Source of the DNA: Sphingorhabdus wooponensis
GTDB lineage: Bacteria > Pseudomonadota > Alphaproteobacteria > Sphingomonadales > Sphingomonadaceae
Direction of reading: 5' to 3'
DNA length: 64,000 nt
Assembly (NCBI RefSeq): GCF_003933235.1
Contig: NZ_RWJI01000001.1
Span: 564,001 to 628,000 of the forward strand
Under the pieces are notes generated by a model. That model did not search any database and was not told where the DNA came from. It saw nothing but the letters and a program-made list of their open reading frames with translations. The translations under genes and the position numbers were made by a program. Of this stretch, positions 52,337 to 63,599 are shown piece after piece. How positions within the stretch are numbered: the first letter of the stretch is position 1; each line of letters starts with the position of its first letter.

Positions 52337-53650
52337 TTACTCCGCCACATTGTCCAACAACCGCCCCATCAAGTTCGCAAAAACGGCGTTATCGACGTTT
52401 GCCGCATTGTTGTTCCAGCTTCCGGTCACGGTGTAAAAATCCCCCGCCTTCGACTTGGCCAAATAGCTCATCGAAATCACGCCGGGCTCTGACCCGCCCT
52501 TGTAGCCCAAATACGCCCATTTCGACGCAGAGGCTGGCGAAACGCCTTTGTTCACCGCCATGATGTTCAACATCGTTTCATTATTCATGCCGCGCATATT
52601 GTGCAGCAGGGCAGCAATATCTACTGGCGTGGCGAACCATTCAATGCTGTCGATCGCCGCTGGGCCCGAACCGAGCAATACGAGATTGACCTTCTCATAG
52701 GTAAGCTCTGCGGCCTTTTCGTCCAACAATGCGCGTTGTTGCGCCTCCGTTGCGGTCTCGAATGCCTTGCGTAACGCTGGATTGGTTTTCAGCGCAAAGG
52801 CCTCGACGGTGGTGAGCAGAGGCAAAGCTTTGTCCGGGTTGCTATGCCCCACCAGCGCCAGCTTCTTCTCAATCGCCTCACGTCCCAAGACGCCAATCAG
52901 TGCGTCAGTGGCGGTATTGTCGCTGATGGAGATCATCCAAGTCGCCAATGTTTGCAACGTCACCGGCGTATCGCGCGGCCAGCCCTGCGTGGCTGGGGAC
53001 GAATAGCTAATGGCCGTCAGCGGCACAACGTCCGACCATTTGCGGCGGCCAGCATCGACCTGCGACGCAAGTTCGGCCAGCACATACAGCTTGAAGGTGG
53101 AACCAATAGCGAATTGCTGCGTGACATTTCGGCCCGCAATTTGCGTGCGTGTGCCGTTGGCCGCCACCTTTTCGATCAGATATCCTGCCGCGCCGGGCAA
53201 AGCCGCGAATTCGGCGTCAACTTTTGCAAGCGAGTCGCCTTTCACCTCAAAGCCTTTGATGACCAGGCCAACCACCTTATTCGGCGCAACTGCCTCGACC
53301 GCGATTTCAGCATTTGCGATTGCGCGTTCGAATTCGATCATCACCACAGCGCTAAATGGGCCATTTGGCGCGACCGAAGTGACCTTAAGCGGCTGGCCAT
53401 ATTGCGCGATGAATTGGTCGGACAAGGTCTTAAGCTGCTTTTCCGATACGAGGGCAAGAAACGAAGGCGCGAAGAAATCGGTCGCTGCCACCTTGCCCGA
53501 AAGCATAGCGGGCAGTTGCTCCACGCGAAGCTCGAGCGGGCCGCTGGCCTTTGCGGCTGACGGCGTGGGCGCTGCGCCTGTTTGCGCGCTAACGGGTGCG
53601 CCAACAGATGCCAGTGCGGCGATGGAGACTGCGAGGATGATGCGGTTCAT
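52337..53650 (-). CDS. Class A beta-lactamase-like serine hydrolase
   Basis: A 437-residue exported protein: signal peptide (about 1-22), a mixed alpha/beta domain (about 40-145) seen before beta-lactamase domains in this group, then a beta-lactamase-fold part. The catalytic S184-x-x-K187 (STFK), S243-D-N and a late KGGSEPGV (K-[ST/G]-G) are present, which is the class A arrangement. The omega-loop Glu with the ExxLN motif is not clear, so deacylation of beta-lactams may be poor. Resistance must not be assumed. Faces parE and converges with LysR. Confidence 0.86.
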   Translation of the reverse strand: MNRIILAVSIAALASVGAPVSAQTGAAPTPSAAKASGPLELRVEQLPAMLSGKVAATDFFAPSFLALVSEKQLKTLSDQFIAQYGQPLKVTSVAPNGPFSAVVMIEFERAIANAEIAVEAVAPNKVVGLVIKGFEVKGDSLAKVDAEFAALPGAAGYLIEKVAANGTRTQIAGRNVTQQFAIGSTFKLYVLAELASQVDAGRRKWSDVVPLTAISYSSPATQGWPRDTPVTLQTLATWMISISDNTATDALIGVLGREAIEKKLALVGHSNPDKALPLLTTVEAFALKTNPALRKAFETATEAQQRALLDEKAAELTYEKVNLVLLGSGPAAIDSIEWFATPVDIAALLHNMRGMNNETMLNIMAVNKGVSPASASKWAYLGYKGGSEPGVISMSYLAKSKAGDFYTVTGSWNNNAANVDNAVFANLMGRLLDNVAE

Positions 53651-53714
53651 GAAAGCGCCTTGTTCTGTTTTCGGGGGGCAATATTCCCTCAGAATGACAA
53701 GTCGCCCTCAGTGG

Positions 53715-55775
<2,061 letters not shown>

Positions 55776-56159
55776 TCAGCGTGTTTCCGGGGGCGTGGTC
55801 ATAATGGCGAAATTGCCACTTGCCTGCGCAACCAACTTGTCATTCTGGGTGATACGGGCGGTTAAATGGGCAACGGTTCGGCCCTTATTTTCTAAAACGG
55901 TTTGGCACAGCAACAGGCCCTCCGCGACTGGCCGGAAATAGCTTATCGAGATATCAATTGTCGCGCACGCATATCCAGCATCGAGTGTCGAATAAAGCGC
56001 CGCGCCCATGCCTGTATCCGCCATTGCGTAGAGGACAGCGCCATGAACAACACCGTGCGGATTTAAATGCCGATCATCGACCGACAGCGAAAATGTGCTG
56101 CTACCGCAGCCTTGTTGATCTAATGTTAACCCGATGAGATCCGCAAATGGATGATCCAT
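55776..56159 (-). CDS. PaaI-family hotdog thioesterase
   Basis: A 127-residue hotdog-fold protein. HLNPHGVVHGAVLYAMADTGMGAAL is the central helix with the HGxxHGG-like motif, GGC-type active site in this case HGA, followed by the strands DISISYFRPVAEG and AHLTARITQNDKLVAQASGNF. It likely hydrolyses a CoA thioester; the natural acyl group is unknown. It sits between parE and gcrA on the same strand. Confidence 0.87.
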   Translation of the reverse strand: MDHPFADLIGLTLDQQGCGSSTFSLSVDDRHLNPHGVVHGAVLYAMADTGMGAALYSTLDAGYACATIDISISYFRPVAEGLLLCQTVLENKGRTVAHLTARITQNDKLVAQASGNFAIMTTPPETR

Positions 56160-56178
56160 GCTCTATCTCATCGCTACC

Positions 56179-56850
56179 TTAACGAACCCTTGGGCCGCCA
56201 AATGGCATGGGGGGAGGAGGACGGCGTACACCGCGTGGAAGCTGCGCCTGATACGCACGGCCGCAATGTTCGACGCAATATGGGAAGCCGGGGTTTACTG
56301 GCACGCCGCAAAAATGGAAATCCGCTTCACCGGGGTGACCAAGTGGCCAGCGGCAAATGCGCTCATTCAAATCGAGCAAAGAGGTTTTATCCGCCATTTC
56401 TGGGCTTGGCTTTGCGGGCACAAGGCGGCGTGGCGGGGCAGGTGGGATGGGCGCTTGTTGATCGCCGGGGCCCTGACGCATGAAGCCGCCGGGGCCAATT
56501 GAAACGATGCGCGGCATTGCCGATGCGCGCGTTGCGGGCACTTCAGCTGCATCATCATCAGCGCGCACGGGTGCCGCTGGTTCGGCAACGGGTGCGGATG
56601 GGCGCGGACGCGCTGGCGCAGCGGCGACGGATGCTTTTGCAGGCGCAGGTGCAGCCTTTTTCGGCGCAGCTTTTTTATCAGCGTCGTTGGACTTTACAGG
56701 CGAAGGGCGCGATTTCAGGCCCAAACGGTGCGCCTTACCAATAACGGCATTGCGGCTAACGCCGCCAAGTTCGTCGGCAATCTGGCTTGCGGTCAGGCCT
56801 TTGTCCCAAAGCGCCTTTAACTGATCAATCCGCTGGTCGGTCCACGACAT
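56179..56850 (-). CDS. gcrA: GcrA cell cycle regulator
   Basis: A 223-residue GcrA homologue, an alphaproteobacterial transcription factor that works with sigma70 and prefers GANTC sites methylated by CcrM. The N-terminal MSWTDQRIDQLKALWDKGLTASQIADELG is the DNA-binding domain with NAVIGKAHRLGL as recognition helix. The C-terminal CRWPLGHPGEADFHFCGVPVNPGFPYCVEHCGRAY motif carries the cysteines and histidines typical of GcrA. The middle is Ala/Pro/Arg-rich and disordered. This gene is strong evidence for an alphaproteobacterial host. Confidence 0.95.
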   Translation of the reverse strand: MSWTDQRIDQLKALWDKGLTASQIADELGGVSRNAVIGKAHRLGLKSRPSPVKSNDADKKAAPKKAAPAPAKASVAAAPARPRPSAPVAEPAAPVRADDDAAEVPATRASAMPRIVSIGPGGFMRQGPGDQQAPIPPAPPRRLVPAKPSPEMADKTSLLDLNERICRWPLGHPGEADFHFCGVPVNPGFPYCVEHCGRAYQAQLPRGVRRPPPPMPFGGPRVR

Positions 56851-56941
56851 AAATGCAATTCCAATAACGAGTTCTATTTGCCGCCTGTATGACGCGATTG
56901 CGCCTTGCGGTTATCGTTGCAAGCCGATAGTCGATTGCGCG

Positions 56942-57799
56942 ATGACTATCCACTATAAAAGCAATATTGGCCAAGATAGGGATGCGAACCCCCTTGTGCA
57001 ACTGCCCGACGGCGAACGCCATATCCGCAATGTAAACTGGGTTGGGCTGCAAACCTTGTACATGAAAGAGGTGCGCCGCTTTTTTAAGGTGCAGCTGCAA
57101 ACCTTGTGGGCCCCCTCCATTACGACTTTACTCTATCTGATTATCTTCACCGTCGCTTTGGGCTCGGTCAAGCCAACCGTGCTGGGTGTGTCTTTCGCAG
57201 ATTTCATTGCGCCGGGCCTTATCATCATGGGCATGATGCAGAACGCGTTTGCGAACTCGAGCTTCTCTTTGCTGGTGGGTAAAATTCAGGGCACGATTGT
57301 GGATTATCTGATGCCACCTTTGTCCAATGCGGAGGTTTTGGCCGCGCTCACAGCGGCCGCAGTGACGCGGGCGTTTCTTGTTGGCGGGACAATATGGCTC
57401 GCGATGCTATTTTGGCCCGGTGTGCACGTTATGCCTGTGCATTATTGGGCCGTTTTGTGGTTTGGGCTGATGGGGTCCATGATGCTTGCGCTTATTGGGG
57501 TTATGACATCCATTTGGGCGGAAAAGTTTGACCATGCAGCAGCAGTCAGCAACTTCGTCGTTGCGCCTGCGGCTTTGTTGTCTGGCACATTCTATTCGGT
57601 CGATAAATTATCGCCTGTTTTTCAGGCGATTAGCCACGCTAACCCGTTTTTCTACGCGATTTCGGGTTTCCGTTATGGCTTTATCGGTAACGCAGATAGC
57701 CCGGTGATGTTTGGCGCGCTGCTTTTATTGGGCATCAATGCGGTGTTGGGGCTTTGCTGTTATCTCTTGCTGCGTTCTGGATGGAAATTACGGGCTTAA
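56942..57799 (+). CDS. ABC-2 type transporter permease (orphan)
   Basis: A 285-residue ABC-2 membrane subunit with six hydrophobic segments, starting near residue 60 (YLIIFTVALG), after a long cytoplasmic N-terminus of about 55 residues. FKVQLQTLWAPSITTLLYLIIF and the IAPGLIIMGMMQNAFANSSFSL, ANPFFYAISGFRYGF stretches match the NodJ/DrrB-like export family. No ATP-binding subunit is beside it in this window. Substrate is unknown; these proteins often move polysaccharides or drugs. Confidence 0.86.
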   Translation: MTIHYKSNIGQDRDANPLVQLPDGERHIRNVNWVGLQTLYMKEVRRFFKVQLQTLWAPSITTLLYLIIFTVALGSVKPTVLGVSFADFIAPGLIIMGMMQNAFANSSFSLLVGKIQGTIVDYLMPPLSNAEVLAALTAAAVTRAFLVGGTIWLAMLFWPGVHVMPVHYWAVLWFGLMGSMMLALIGVMTSIWAEKFDHAAAVSNFVVAPAALLSGTFYSVDKLSPVFQAISHANPFFYAISGFRYGFIGNADSPVMFGALLLLGINAVLGLCCYLLLRSGWKLRA

Positions 57800-57836
57800 A
57801 CGACGCCAAAAATATGTGTTTAAGCTGTCCTGCGGC

Positions 57837-58256
57837 TTAGCTGGCTGGCGTCCATGTCTGTGCCTGACAAAAGGGGCCAATGCATCCTTTGACGACCAAA
57901 TTGCCTGATTTGCCCTTATAGACGATGGAGCGATAGGTTTTACCCGACTTCGGATCGTAAATCTGACCTTTCCATTCTTTGCCGTCCGACTTGAATCCCG
58001 TCAGGACATTCATACCCAATATCGTTCGGTTGCGCAGCGCCTTGTCAGGATTGTTTACGTCTTTTGCGGCTGCACCTGCTGGCGGGTTGACGAGAAACTT
58101 TACCAACTTCCCGCATAAAGCCGCGCCGCATTGGTACACTTCAACCACGCCATCCTTGCTTTGCGTGATCCAACGCCCGGAAATTGGTGCGGCGGCATGT
58201 GCCGGAACTGCCGCGCACATTACGGCGGCGATCATCCATGTTTTAGCGTGGTGCAT
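57837..58256 (-). CDS. DUF2147-domain exported protein
   Basis: A 139-residue exported protein with a signal peptide (about 1-21) and a DUF2147-like beta domain: ISGRWITQSKDGVVEVYQCGAALCGKLVKF, then GMNVLTGFKSDGKEWKGQIYDPKSGKTYRS and a last LVVKGCIGPFCQAQTW. The domain binds an unknown ligand. Four cysteines (about 54, 59, 128, 133) could form two disulfides. It diverges from maiA. Confidence 0.84.
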   Translation of the reverse strand: MHHAKTWMIAAVMCAAVPAHAAAPISGRWITQSKDGVVEVYQCGAALCGKLVKFLVNPPAGAAAKDVNNPDKALRNRTILGMNVLTGFKSDGKEWKGQIYDPKSGKTYRSIVYKGKSGNLVVKGCIGPFCQAQTWTPAS

Positions 58257-58351
58257 ATTTGGTCCTTTGCGTTGAAAAAGAACATAAACTGGGAATATGC
58301 AAGCTGCAATGCTTTTGCCCTTTTGCCCGTGCCATGCTAATTAGCTGGCGC

Positions 58352-58984
58352 ATGAGTGAGATAATCCTTTTTGATTACTGGCGTTCGTCCGCAAGCTATC
58401 GTGTACGTATTGTGCTGAACCTTAAAAATGTGCCTTATACGCGTGTACCAACCAGCCTTCTGGACAATGCACAAAGGGCCCCAGATTATGTTGCGCGCAA
58501 TCCGCAAGGCTTTGTTCCGATGCTGTCCATCGACGGGCATGATTTGACGCAAAGCCTGGCGATTATTGACTATCTCGATGCGGTATATCCCGCACCCGTG
58601 ATGGTTTCGTCAAATCCGGCGGAGCGGGCGAAAACTTTGGCGCAGGCGTTGATTATTGCTGCCGACATACATCCCATCGATAATTTGCGTGTCCTAAGAT
58701 ATCTGAAGGACCAGATGGGGCAATCGCAAGAGGCTGTGGACCAATGGTACCGGCACTGGATAATCGAAGGCTTTACGGCGTTAGAGGCTATGGCCCCCGA
58801 ACATGGCTTGTTCGGCGGCGACCTGCCCAATTTGGCGGATGTCTGCCTTGTCCCGCAAATGGCGAATGCCCGCCGTGTGCATACGCCGCTTGATGCCTTT
58901 CCCAAGCTATTGCGGTTGGACGCCGCGCTAACCGAGATTCCGGCCTTTGCCGCGGCGCATCCTGACCAAGTAAAGCCCGATTGA
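58352..58984 (+). CDS. maiA: Maleylacetoacetate isomerase (zeta-class GST)
   Basis: A 210-residue zeta-class glutathione S-transferase homologue. DYWRSSASYRVRIVLNLKNVPYTRVPTSLL is the N-terminal thioredoxin fold with the SSxS active site and NPQGFVPMLSIDGHDLTQSLAIIDYLD carries the glutathione-binding cis-Pro and Ser. In tyrosine catabolism it isomerises maleylacetoacetate to fumarylacetoacetate. The start is ATG at 58352, giving family length. Overlaps the start of the next MarR gene; a fumarylacetoacetase gene lies 1.5 kb on, though homogentisate dioxygenase is not in the window. Confidence 0.9.
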   Translation: MSEIILFDYWRSSASYRVRIVLNLKNVPYTRVPTSLLDNAQRAPDYVARNPQGFVPMLSIDGHDLTQSLAIIDYLDAVYPAPVMVSSNPAERAKTLAQALIIAADIHPIDNLRVLRYLKDQMGQSQEAVDQWYRHWIIEGFTALEAMAPEHGLFGGDLPNLADVCLVPQMANARRVHTPLDAFPKLLRLDAALTEIPAFAAAHPDQVKPD

Positions 58985-59430
58985 TGCCAACTCAAAAACT
59001 GACACTCCGTGCGTTTCTGCCCTATCAATTATCCATTACATCGAACGCGGTCAGTGACCTTATCGCGCGCGCCTATCGCGGGAAATTTGCGCTAAAGGTC
59101 CCCGAATGGCGGGTCATGGCGCTGTTGGGCGAAAGCGATGTGGCAACGCAGCGTGAATTGGTTGCCACAACCGCGATGGATAAGGTCACCGTTAACCGCG
59201 CGTGCAAGGCATTGGAGGACCGCAGCCTGATTAGCCGTGTGCCGAACATGTTGGATGGCCGGTCACATCATTTGGCGCTTACGCCTGCAGGTCGCGATTT
59301 GTACGAACAAATTGTGCCTGAGGCGCTGGCATTAGAGGCCGAACTTGAGAAGATATTAGGCAGCGGTGAAGCGAAGTTGCTGGAGGCAATGTTGGCGCAA
59401 TTGCGCAAACGGGTCGAGGAGTTGGGGTGA
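58984..59430 (+). CDS. MarR family transcriptional regulator
   Basis: A 148-residue MarR-type regulator. LIARAYRGKFALKVPEWRVMALLGES, the recognition helix MDKVTVNRACKALEDRSLISR and wing LDGRSHHLALTPAGRDLY are evident. The ATG lies one base into the maiA stop, so it is cotranscribed. It may control the tyrosine/homogentisate breakdown genes nearby; that link is inference from position. Confidence 0.88.
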   Translation: MPTQKLTLRAFLPYQLSITSNAVSDLIARAYRGKFALKVPEWRVMALLGESDVATQRELVATTAMDKVTVNRACKALEDRSLISRVPNMLDGRSHHLALTPAGRDLYEQIVPEALALEAELEKILGSGEAKLLEAMLAQLRKRVEELG

Positions 59431-59443
59431 ATTTGCGATAATT

Positions 59444-60391
59444 TCAATCGGTTGATATCGCGGGGCGCCCGACCTTCGCACTGGCGGTTGTGGGCATTTT
59501 ACTCTCCAGGACGTCTAACCAGATTCGCGCATTTTCGCCCACGAAAACCTGCGGCCGTGATGGGGGCAGGTCCAATGCACCTTCCCATTGCCGAATGAGC
59601 CCCGTGGCTTCAACGATAGCGGCGTCAAATTTCTGTGGTTTGCGAAAGGCGTTGTTCATCAACGCGTCGCCAAAAAAGGTCCAATCATTACCGGGCGTGC
59701 AACCAAATGACGGGCGTTGCGACGATGCGGCCGTCACAATAACGGTTTGATCATTGGTGAGTAGCGGAATGAAGATACCGGAATAGCAGGCTGATAGAAG
59801 CACCATGCGGCGTTTAACACCGACACCATCCAGCAAATCGGCCAGCCGTTGTGGCGCGATCATACCGGCGGCATATTCCTTATCACGATAGGCAAGTCCC
59901 GAAACAGGATCACCATGGGTAGTAGCGAAAAGGATGAGGACATCTTCCTGTGTATTCATCTTGTCAGCAATCGCGGCCAATGCGGTAGCGAGGTTTGACG
60001 GTGACCCTTGCGGCGCGCCTGTGGCTTTATCATCGCCGCCAGTGGTTAAATATACAGTGCGACCTGCAGCCCCATAACGCCGCGCCAATATTTTGGCGGC
60101 TTCAGCAGATTCGCGCGCAAAGACCCCATCTGAATCAAGGCCAATGGAGACCACATAGGCATCAACGACTCCCGGCCTTTGCGGTTGCAGCGCATTGAGC
60201 GCTGTCGACAGCTTTTTGTGCTGCGCCAAATACCAATTTGCTGACCTGTTCTGTTCGGCAAACCAGCCGTTTTTTGCGGCTTCGACAGTATTGAAACTTT
60301 GTTGCTGGCTAAAGGCAGAGCCGGTCACGAGCAGTGAAAGCGCCATCGCTCCTGCCTGAACTAATCGCAATTTGGCGTTCTTAACTGCCAT
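59444..60391 (-). CDS. Exported C13-family (caspase-fold) cysteine peptidase
   Basis: A 315-residue protein of the peptidase C13 type, clan CD, the same fold as caspases and legumain. A signal peptide (about 1-29) predicts export. The catalytic pair is H159 in LFATTHGDPVSG and C202 in LLSACYSGIF, separated by the usual spacing. FFGDALMNNAFRKPQKF follows. Substrate is unknown; legumain-type enzymes cut after Asn or Asp. The ATG at 60391 is only one base after AGGGA, so the real start may differ. It diverges from the fumarylacetoacetase gene and converges on the MarR gene. Confidence 0.83.
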   Translation of the reverse strand: MAVKNAKLRLVQAGAMALSLLVTGSAFSQQQSFNTVEAAKNGWFAEQNRSANWYLAQHKKLSTALNALQPQRPGVVDAYVVSIGLDSDGVFARESAEAAKILARRYGAAGRTVYLTTGGDDKATGAPQGSPSNLATALAAIADKMNTQEDVLILFATTHGDPVSGLAYRDKEYAAGMIAPQRLADLLDGVGVKRRMVLLSACYSGIFIPLLTNDQTVIVTAASSQRPSFGCTPGNDWTFFGDALMNNAFRKPQKFDAAIVEATGLIRQWEGALDLPPSRPQVFVGENARIWLDVLESKMPTTASAKVGRPAISTD

Positions 60392-60470
60392 GTCCCTAAG
60401 TCTAAACGCAGAGTTGCAGTTGCCGCAACTGCAATATCGTTGCATGAAGGACAAAAGCCGGAGAAAGACT

Positions 60471-61478
60471 ATGAAACTTGCATCATTGAAGTCAGGCCGT
60501 GACGGACATCTGGTTGTCGTTTCGGACAATCTTGCTTGGTATGCCGATGCCGCGCATATCGTTCCGACGTTGCAGGCTGCCCTTGACGATTGGGAAGAGT
60601 TTGCCCCTCGATTGCAAGCGCTCGCAACTGATCTGGAACATGCCGTCATACCGCGCGAACGTTTTCATGAACATGACGCCGCCGCACCTTTGCCGCGTGC
60701 GTATCAATGGGCGGACGGTTCGGCCTATGTCAATCATGTCGAATTGGTCCGTAAAGCGCGGGGCGCCGTTCTGCCCGAAAGTTTTTGGCATGACCCATTA
60801 ATGTATCAGGGCGGTTCTGATGCATTCATGGGCGCGCGAGATGATATCCCTTTGGTTGATGAAGCATGGGGATGTGATTTGGAGGCGGAGATTGTGGTCG
60901 TGACGGGCGATGTCCCGCAAGGCACATCGGCTGCAGATGCCCTGTCTTATATCCGGCTGATTGGCCTTGTGAACGATGTGTCCTTACGCAACCTGATCCC
61001 TGCCGAGTTGGAAAAGGGTTTTGGCTTTGTCCAATCCAAACCCGCCAGCGCCTTGTCTCCCGTCTTTGTTACGCCGGACAGCCTTGGAGATTATTGGAAA
61101 GATGGAAAACTGCACCGTCCATTGAATGTCGACCTTAATGGTGTGCCATTTGGACGGGCGGTGGCTTCAGACGATTGCACTTTTGATTTTGGAACCTTGA
61201 TCGCGCACCTTGCCAAGACGCGCAATATCGGGGCCGGGTCGATTATTGGTTCGGGCACAGTGTCCAACCGTGATGCCGATGGTGGACCTGGTAAACCCAT
61301 CTCCGCTGGCGGCCTTGGCTATAGCTGTTTGGCCGAAGTGCGGATGGTCGAAAAAATACAGACGGGCAACATGGTAACACCATTCCTAAAGGGCGGTGAC
61401 GTTGTGCGGATTGAAGTGCTCGACAAGGCCGGACACACTATTTTTGGCGCTATTGAGCAGACCGTTCGAATAAGTTGA
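60471..61478 (+). CDS. Fumarylacetoacetate hydrolase family protein
   Basis: A 335-residue FAH-domain protein. The fold shows YQGGSDAFMGARDDIPL, DLEAEIVVVTGDVP with the metal-binding Asp and Glu, VNDVSLRNLIPAELEKGFGFVQSKPASALSP, and GAGSIIGSGTVSN. The AELEKGFGFVQSKP stretch and length match bacterial fumarylacetoacetases, the last step of tyrosine breakdown to fumarate and acetoacetate; the maiA gene upstream supports that. An alternative is another FAH-family hydrolase. The ATG at 60471 follows GGAGAAAG. 58 bases before the next gene. Confidence 0.87.
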   Translation: MKLASLKSGRDGHLVVVSDNLAWYADAAHIVPTLQAALDDWEEFAPRLQALATDLEHAVIPRERFHEHDAAAPLPRAYQWADGSAYVNHVELVRKARGAVLPESFWHDPLMYQGGSDAFMGARDDIPLVDEAWGCDLEAEIVVVTGDVPQGTSAADALSYIRLIGLVNDVSLRNLIPAELEKGFGFVQSKPASALSPVFVTPDSLGDYWKDGKLHRPLNVDLNGVPFGRAVASDDCTFDFGTLIAHLAKTRNIGAGSIIGSGTVSNRDADGGPGKPISAGGLGYSCLAEVRMVEKIQTGNMVTPFLKGGDVVRIEVLDKAGHTIFGAIEQTVRIS

Positions 61479-61536
61479 AGGGCCTTCCGCTACCACCCCT
61501 TCAATATCTGTACCGCATATATTACGAAAGACGGCC

Positions 61537-62493
61537 ATGCACATGTCCAACACAGCTATGAACCGACGTGCCATCCCCGCTGAAGCCGTGGAAAGCATCT
61601 GGCATGCCGCCGATCAATGGGCCATTCGCCGTATTGATTGGCAAGGGGCGAACCCACCGCGCGGGTCATTATTGTTTCTACCGGGGCGCGGTGACCATTA
61701 TGAGAAATATTTGGAGACGCTGGCCTATTATGCCGATGCCGGCTGGCGCGTAACAGCGATTGATTGGCGCGGGCAAGGCGAATCCGGACGGCTATTGGCG
61801 GATCCGCATGTTGGCCATATCGATGATTTCGCAACGTGGATTGCTGACTTGCGGCATTTCTGGAATGCTTGGAAACAGGAAAAGCCAGGCCTTCATGTTG
61901 TGATGGCACACAGCATGGGTGGACAACTGGCGATGCGCGCTTTGGTGGAAAAAGCGATAGACCCTGACGCGGTCGTTTTAAGTGCGCCGATGTTGGGTAT
62001 TCAGACCGGCGGCCTGCCGCTGGCCCTGAATCATGCTTTTGCAAAGCTGATGGTAAAAATTGGTAAGGGCAATGATGCCGCTTGGAAAATCAGCGAGAAG
62101 CCGATGTCGCCTATGGAAATGCGTGGCAAAATGTTGACGCATGACGATGCCCGTTACGAAGACGAAATCGCCTGGTGGAAATTGCGTCCTAATGTCAAAT
62201 TAGGCCCGCCAAGCTGGCATTGGATCGAACGGGCAATTGCATCCATCCGTATGCTGGAAGCACCGGGCTTGCTGGAGGCCGTAAAAACGCCCATTTTGCT
62301 GCTCGCGACCACTGGGGACCAATTGGTTAGCACGCCGCGCGTCATCGCCGACAGTAAGCGCCTGCCACATGCCGAAATATTGATTTTTGGCAAGGAAGCC
62401 GCGCATGAATTGTTGCGGGAGGCGGATCCCGTGCGTGACCAGTGCCTCGCGCGGATCGACAGCTTTTTGGAAGCTAACGCACCGCGACCATGA
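61537..62493 (+). CDS. Alpha/beta hydrolase, lysophospholipase-like
   Basis: A 318-residue serine hydrolase of the monoglyceride lipase/lysophospholipase group. LLFLPGRGDHYEKYLETLAYYAD opens the fold, the nucleophile elbow is VVMAHSMGGQLAMRAL (H-S-M-G-G), an aspartate follows in TTGDQLVSTPRV and the late EAAHELLREAD carries the catalytic histidine. Membrane lipid breakdown is possible; the natural substrate is not known. An ATG six bases in (61543) could also start it. Four-base overlap with the next gene. Confidence 0.87.
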   Translation: MHMSNTAMNRRAIPAEAVESIWHAADQWAIRRIDWQGANPPRGSLLFLPGRGDHYEKYLETLAYYADAGWRVTAIDWRGQGESGRLLADPHVGHIDDFATWIADLRHFWNAWKQEKPGLHVVMAHSMGGQLAMRALVEKAIDPDAVVLSAPMLGIQTGGLPLALNHAFAKLMVKIGKGNDAAWKISEKPMSPMEMRGKMLTHDDARYEDEIAWWKLRPNVKLGPPSWHWIERAIASIRMLEAPGLLEAVKTPILLLATTGDQLVSTPRVIADSKRLPHAEILIFGKEAAHELLREADPVRDQCLARIDSFLEANAPRP

Positions 62494-63599
62494 GCGACTT
62501 TGACTTTGCGATTATCGGTGCCGGCATTGCCGGCGCAAGCCTTGCCGCCCAATTGTCCGCGCGGGCATCTGTAGCGTTGATTGAGGCAGAGGCGCATCCC
62601 GGTTATCATTCGACCGGCCGGTCGGCGGCATTTTGGGTCGAATGTTATGGCGGGCCAGCGGTGCAACCGCTCACCACCGCTTCGGGGCCGTTTCTGGCCG
62701 CGCCGCCTGCGGATTTTCATGACGGCCCATTGATGCACAAGCGCGGTGCGCTGCACATCGGCACATCGGAACAGACGCCGATGGCGGACAATATGCTCGC
62801 CGAATTTGCGGCCAGCGGCGTGCAGATCGATGTCAGTGACCGCGCGGCTGTAGCGGCGCGTGTTCCGGGATTACGCAGCGAATGGACGCATGGCCTTTGG
62901 GAACCAGACTGTTGCGACATTGATGTTGCCGCACTCCATGCCGCATATTTGCGCCAAGCCAAACAACAAGGCGCGGCGCTACACTGCAACAGCCGACTGA
63001 ACGCCGCTAAGTGGCGAAATGGCCTCTGGCAGATTGCGGCAGGCGGCTTGAACTGCACGGCAAAAATCATCATCAACGCGGCGGGCGCATGGGCGGATGA
63101 CGTGGCGCAAATGGCGCAGGTCCAGCCCCTGAACATCCAACCCTATCGCCGCACCATTGCACAATTGGTCGTGTCGCCAGACGTACCGGCGGACTTGCCC
63201 TTGGTCATTGGACTGGACGGTAGTTTCTACTTCAAGCCTGACGCAGGCGGCCGCTTATGGCTTAGTCCGCATGACGAAACGGCAACCTCGCCCTGCGACG
63301 CTGCACCAGAGGAGTTGGACGTTGCCACCGCCATTGATCGTCTGCAGACCGTTGTGGATTGGGACATTCAGCGCGTCGAACATAAATGGGCTGGGCTGCG
63401 CAGCTTCGCACCGGATCGATTGCCCGTCATCGGCCGTGATGGAGCGAATGACGCATTTTTCTGGTTCGCGGGGCAGGGCGGCTTTGGTATCCAGACCGCA
63501 CCTGCCGCAGCGCAGCTTGCCGCGTCATTGCTCGATGAAGCTATCACCGCGCCGTCCAAAGTCGACGCGTATGTCTATACGCCATCGCGGTTTCGTTAA
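62490..63599 (+). CDS. FAD-dependent DAO-family oxidoreductase
   Basis: A 369-residue flavoprotein of the DAO (D-amino acid oxidase-like) family. [14 protein letters not shown] is the N-terminal FAD site (residues 9-22), [16 protein letters not shown] the isoalloxazine contact, and late [16 protein letters not shown] and [19 protein letters not shown] complete the domain. It likely oxidises an amine or amino acid. The neighbourhood does not name a substrate. It starts inside the hydrolase stop and its end overlaps the RNase HI gene by four bases. Confidence 0.87.
   Translation: MSDFDFAIIGAGIAGASLAAQLSARASVALIEAEAHPGYHSTGRSAAFWVECYGGPAVQPLTTASGPFLAAPPADFHDGPLMHKRGALHIGTSEQTPMADNMLAEFAASGVQIDVSDRAAVAARVPGLRSEWTHGLWEPDCCDIDVAALHAAYLRQAKQQGAALHCNSRLNAAKWRNGLWQIAAGGLNCTAKIIINAAGAWADDVAQMAQVQPLNIQPYRRTIAQLVVSPDVPADLPLVIGLDGSFYFKPDAGGRLWLSPHDETATSPCDAAPEELDVATAIDRLQTVVDWDIQRVEHKWAGLRSFAPDRLPVIGRDGANDAFFWFAGQGGFGIQTAPAAAQLAASLLDEAITAPSKVDAYVYTPSRFR

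Noticed and set aside
52337-53650. Beta-lactam resistance gene
   Set aside because: SxxK, SDN and KGG motifs are present, but the omega-loop glutamate motif is unclear and the long N-terminal domain is not that of known resistance enzymes; resistance cannot be claimed.
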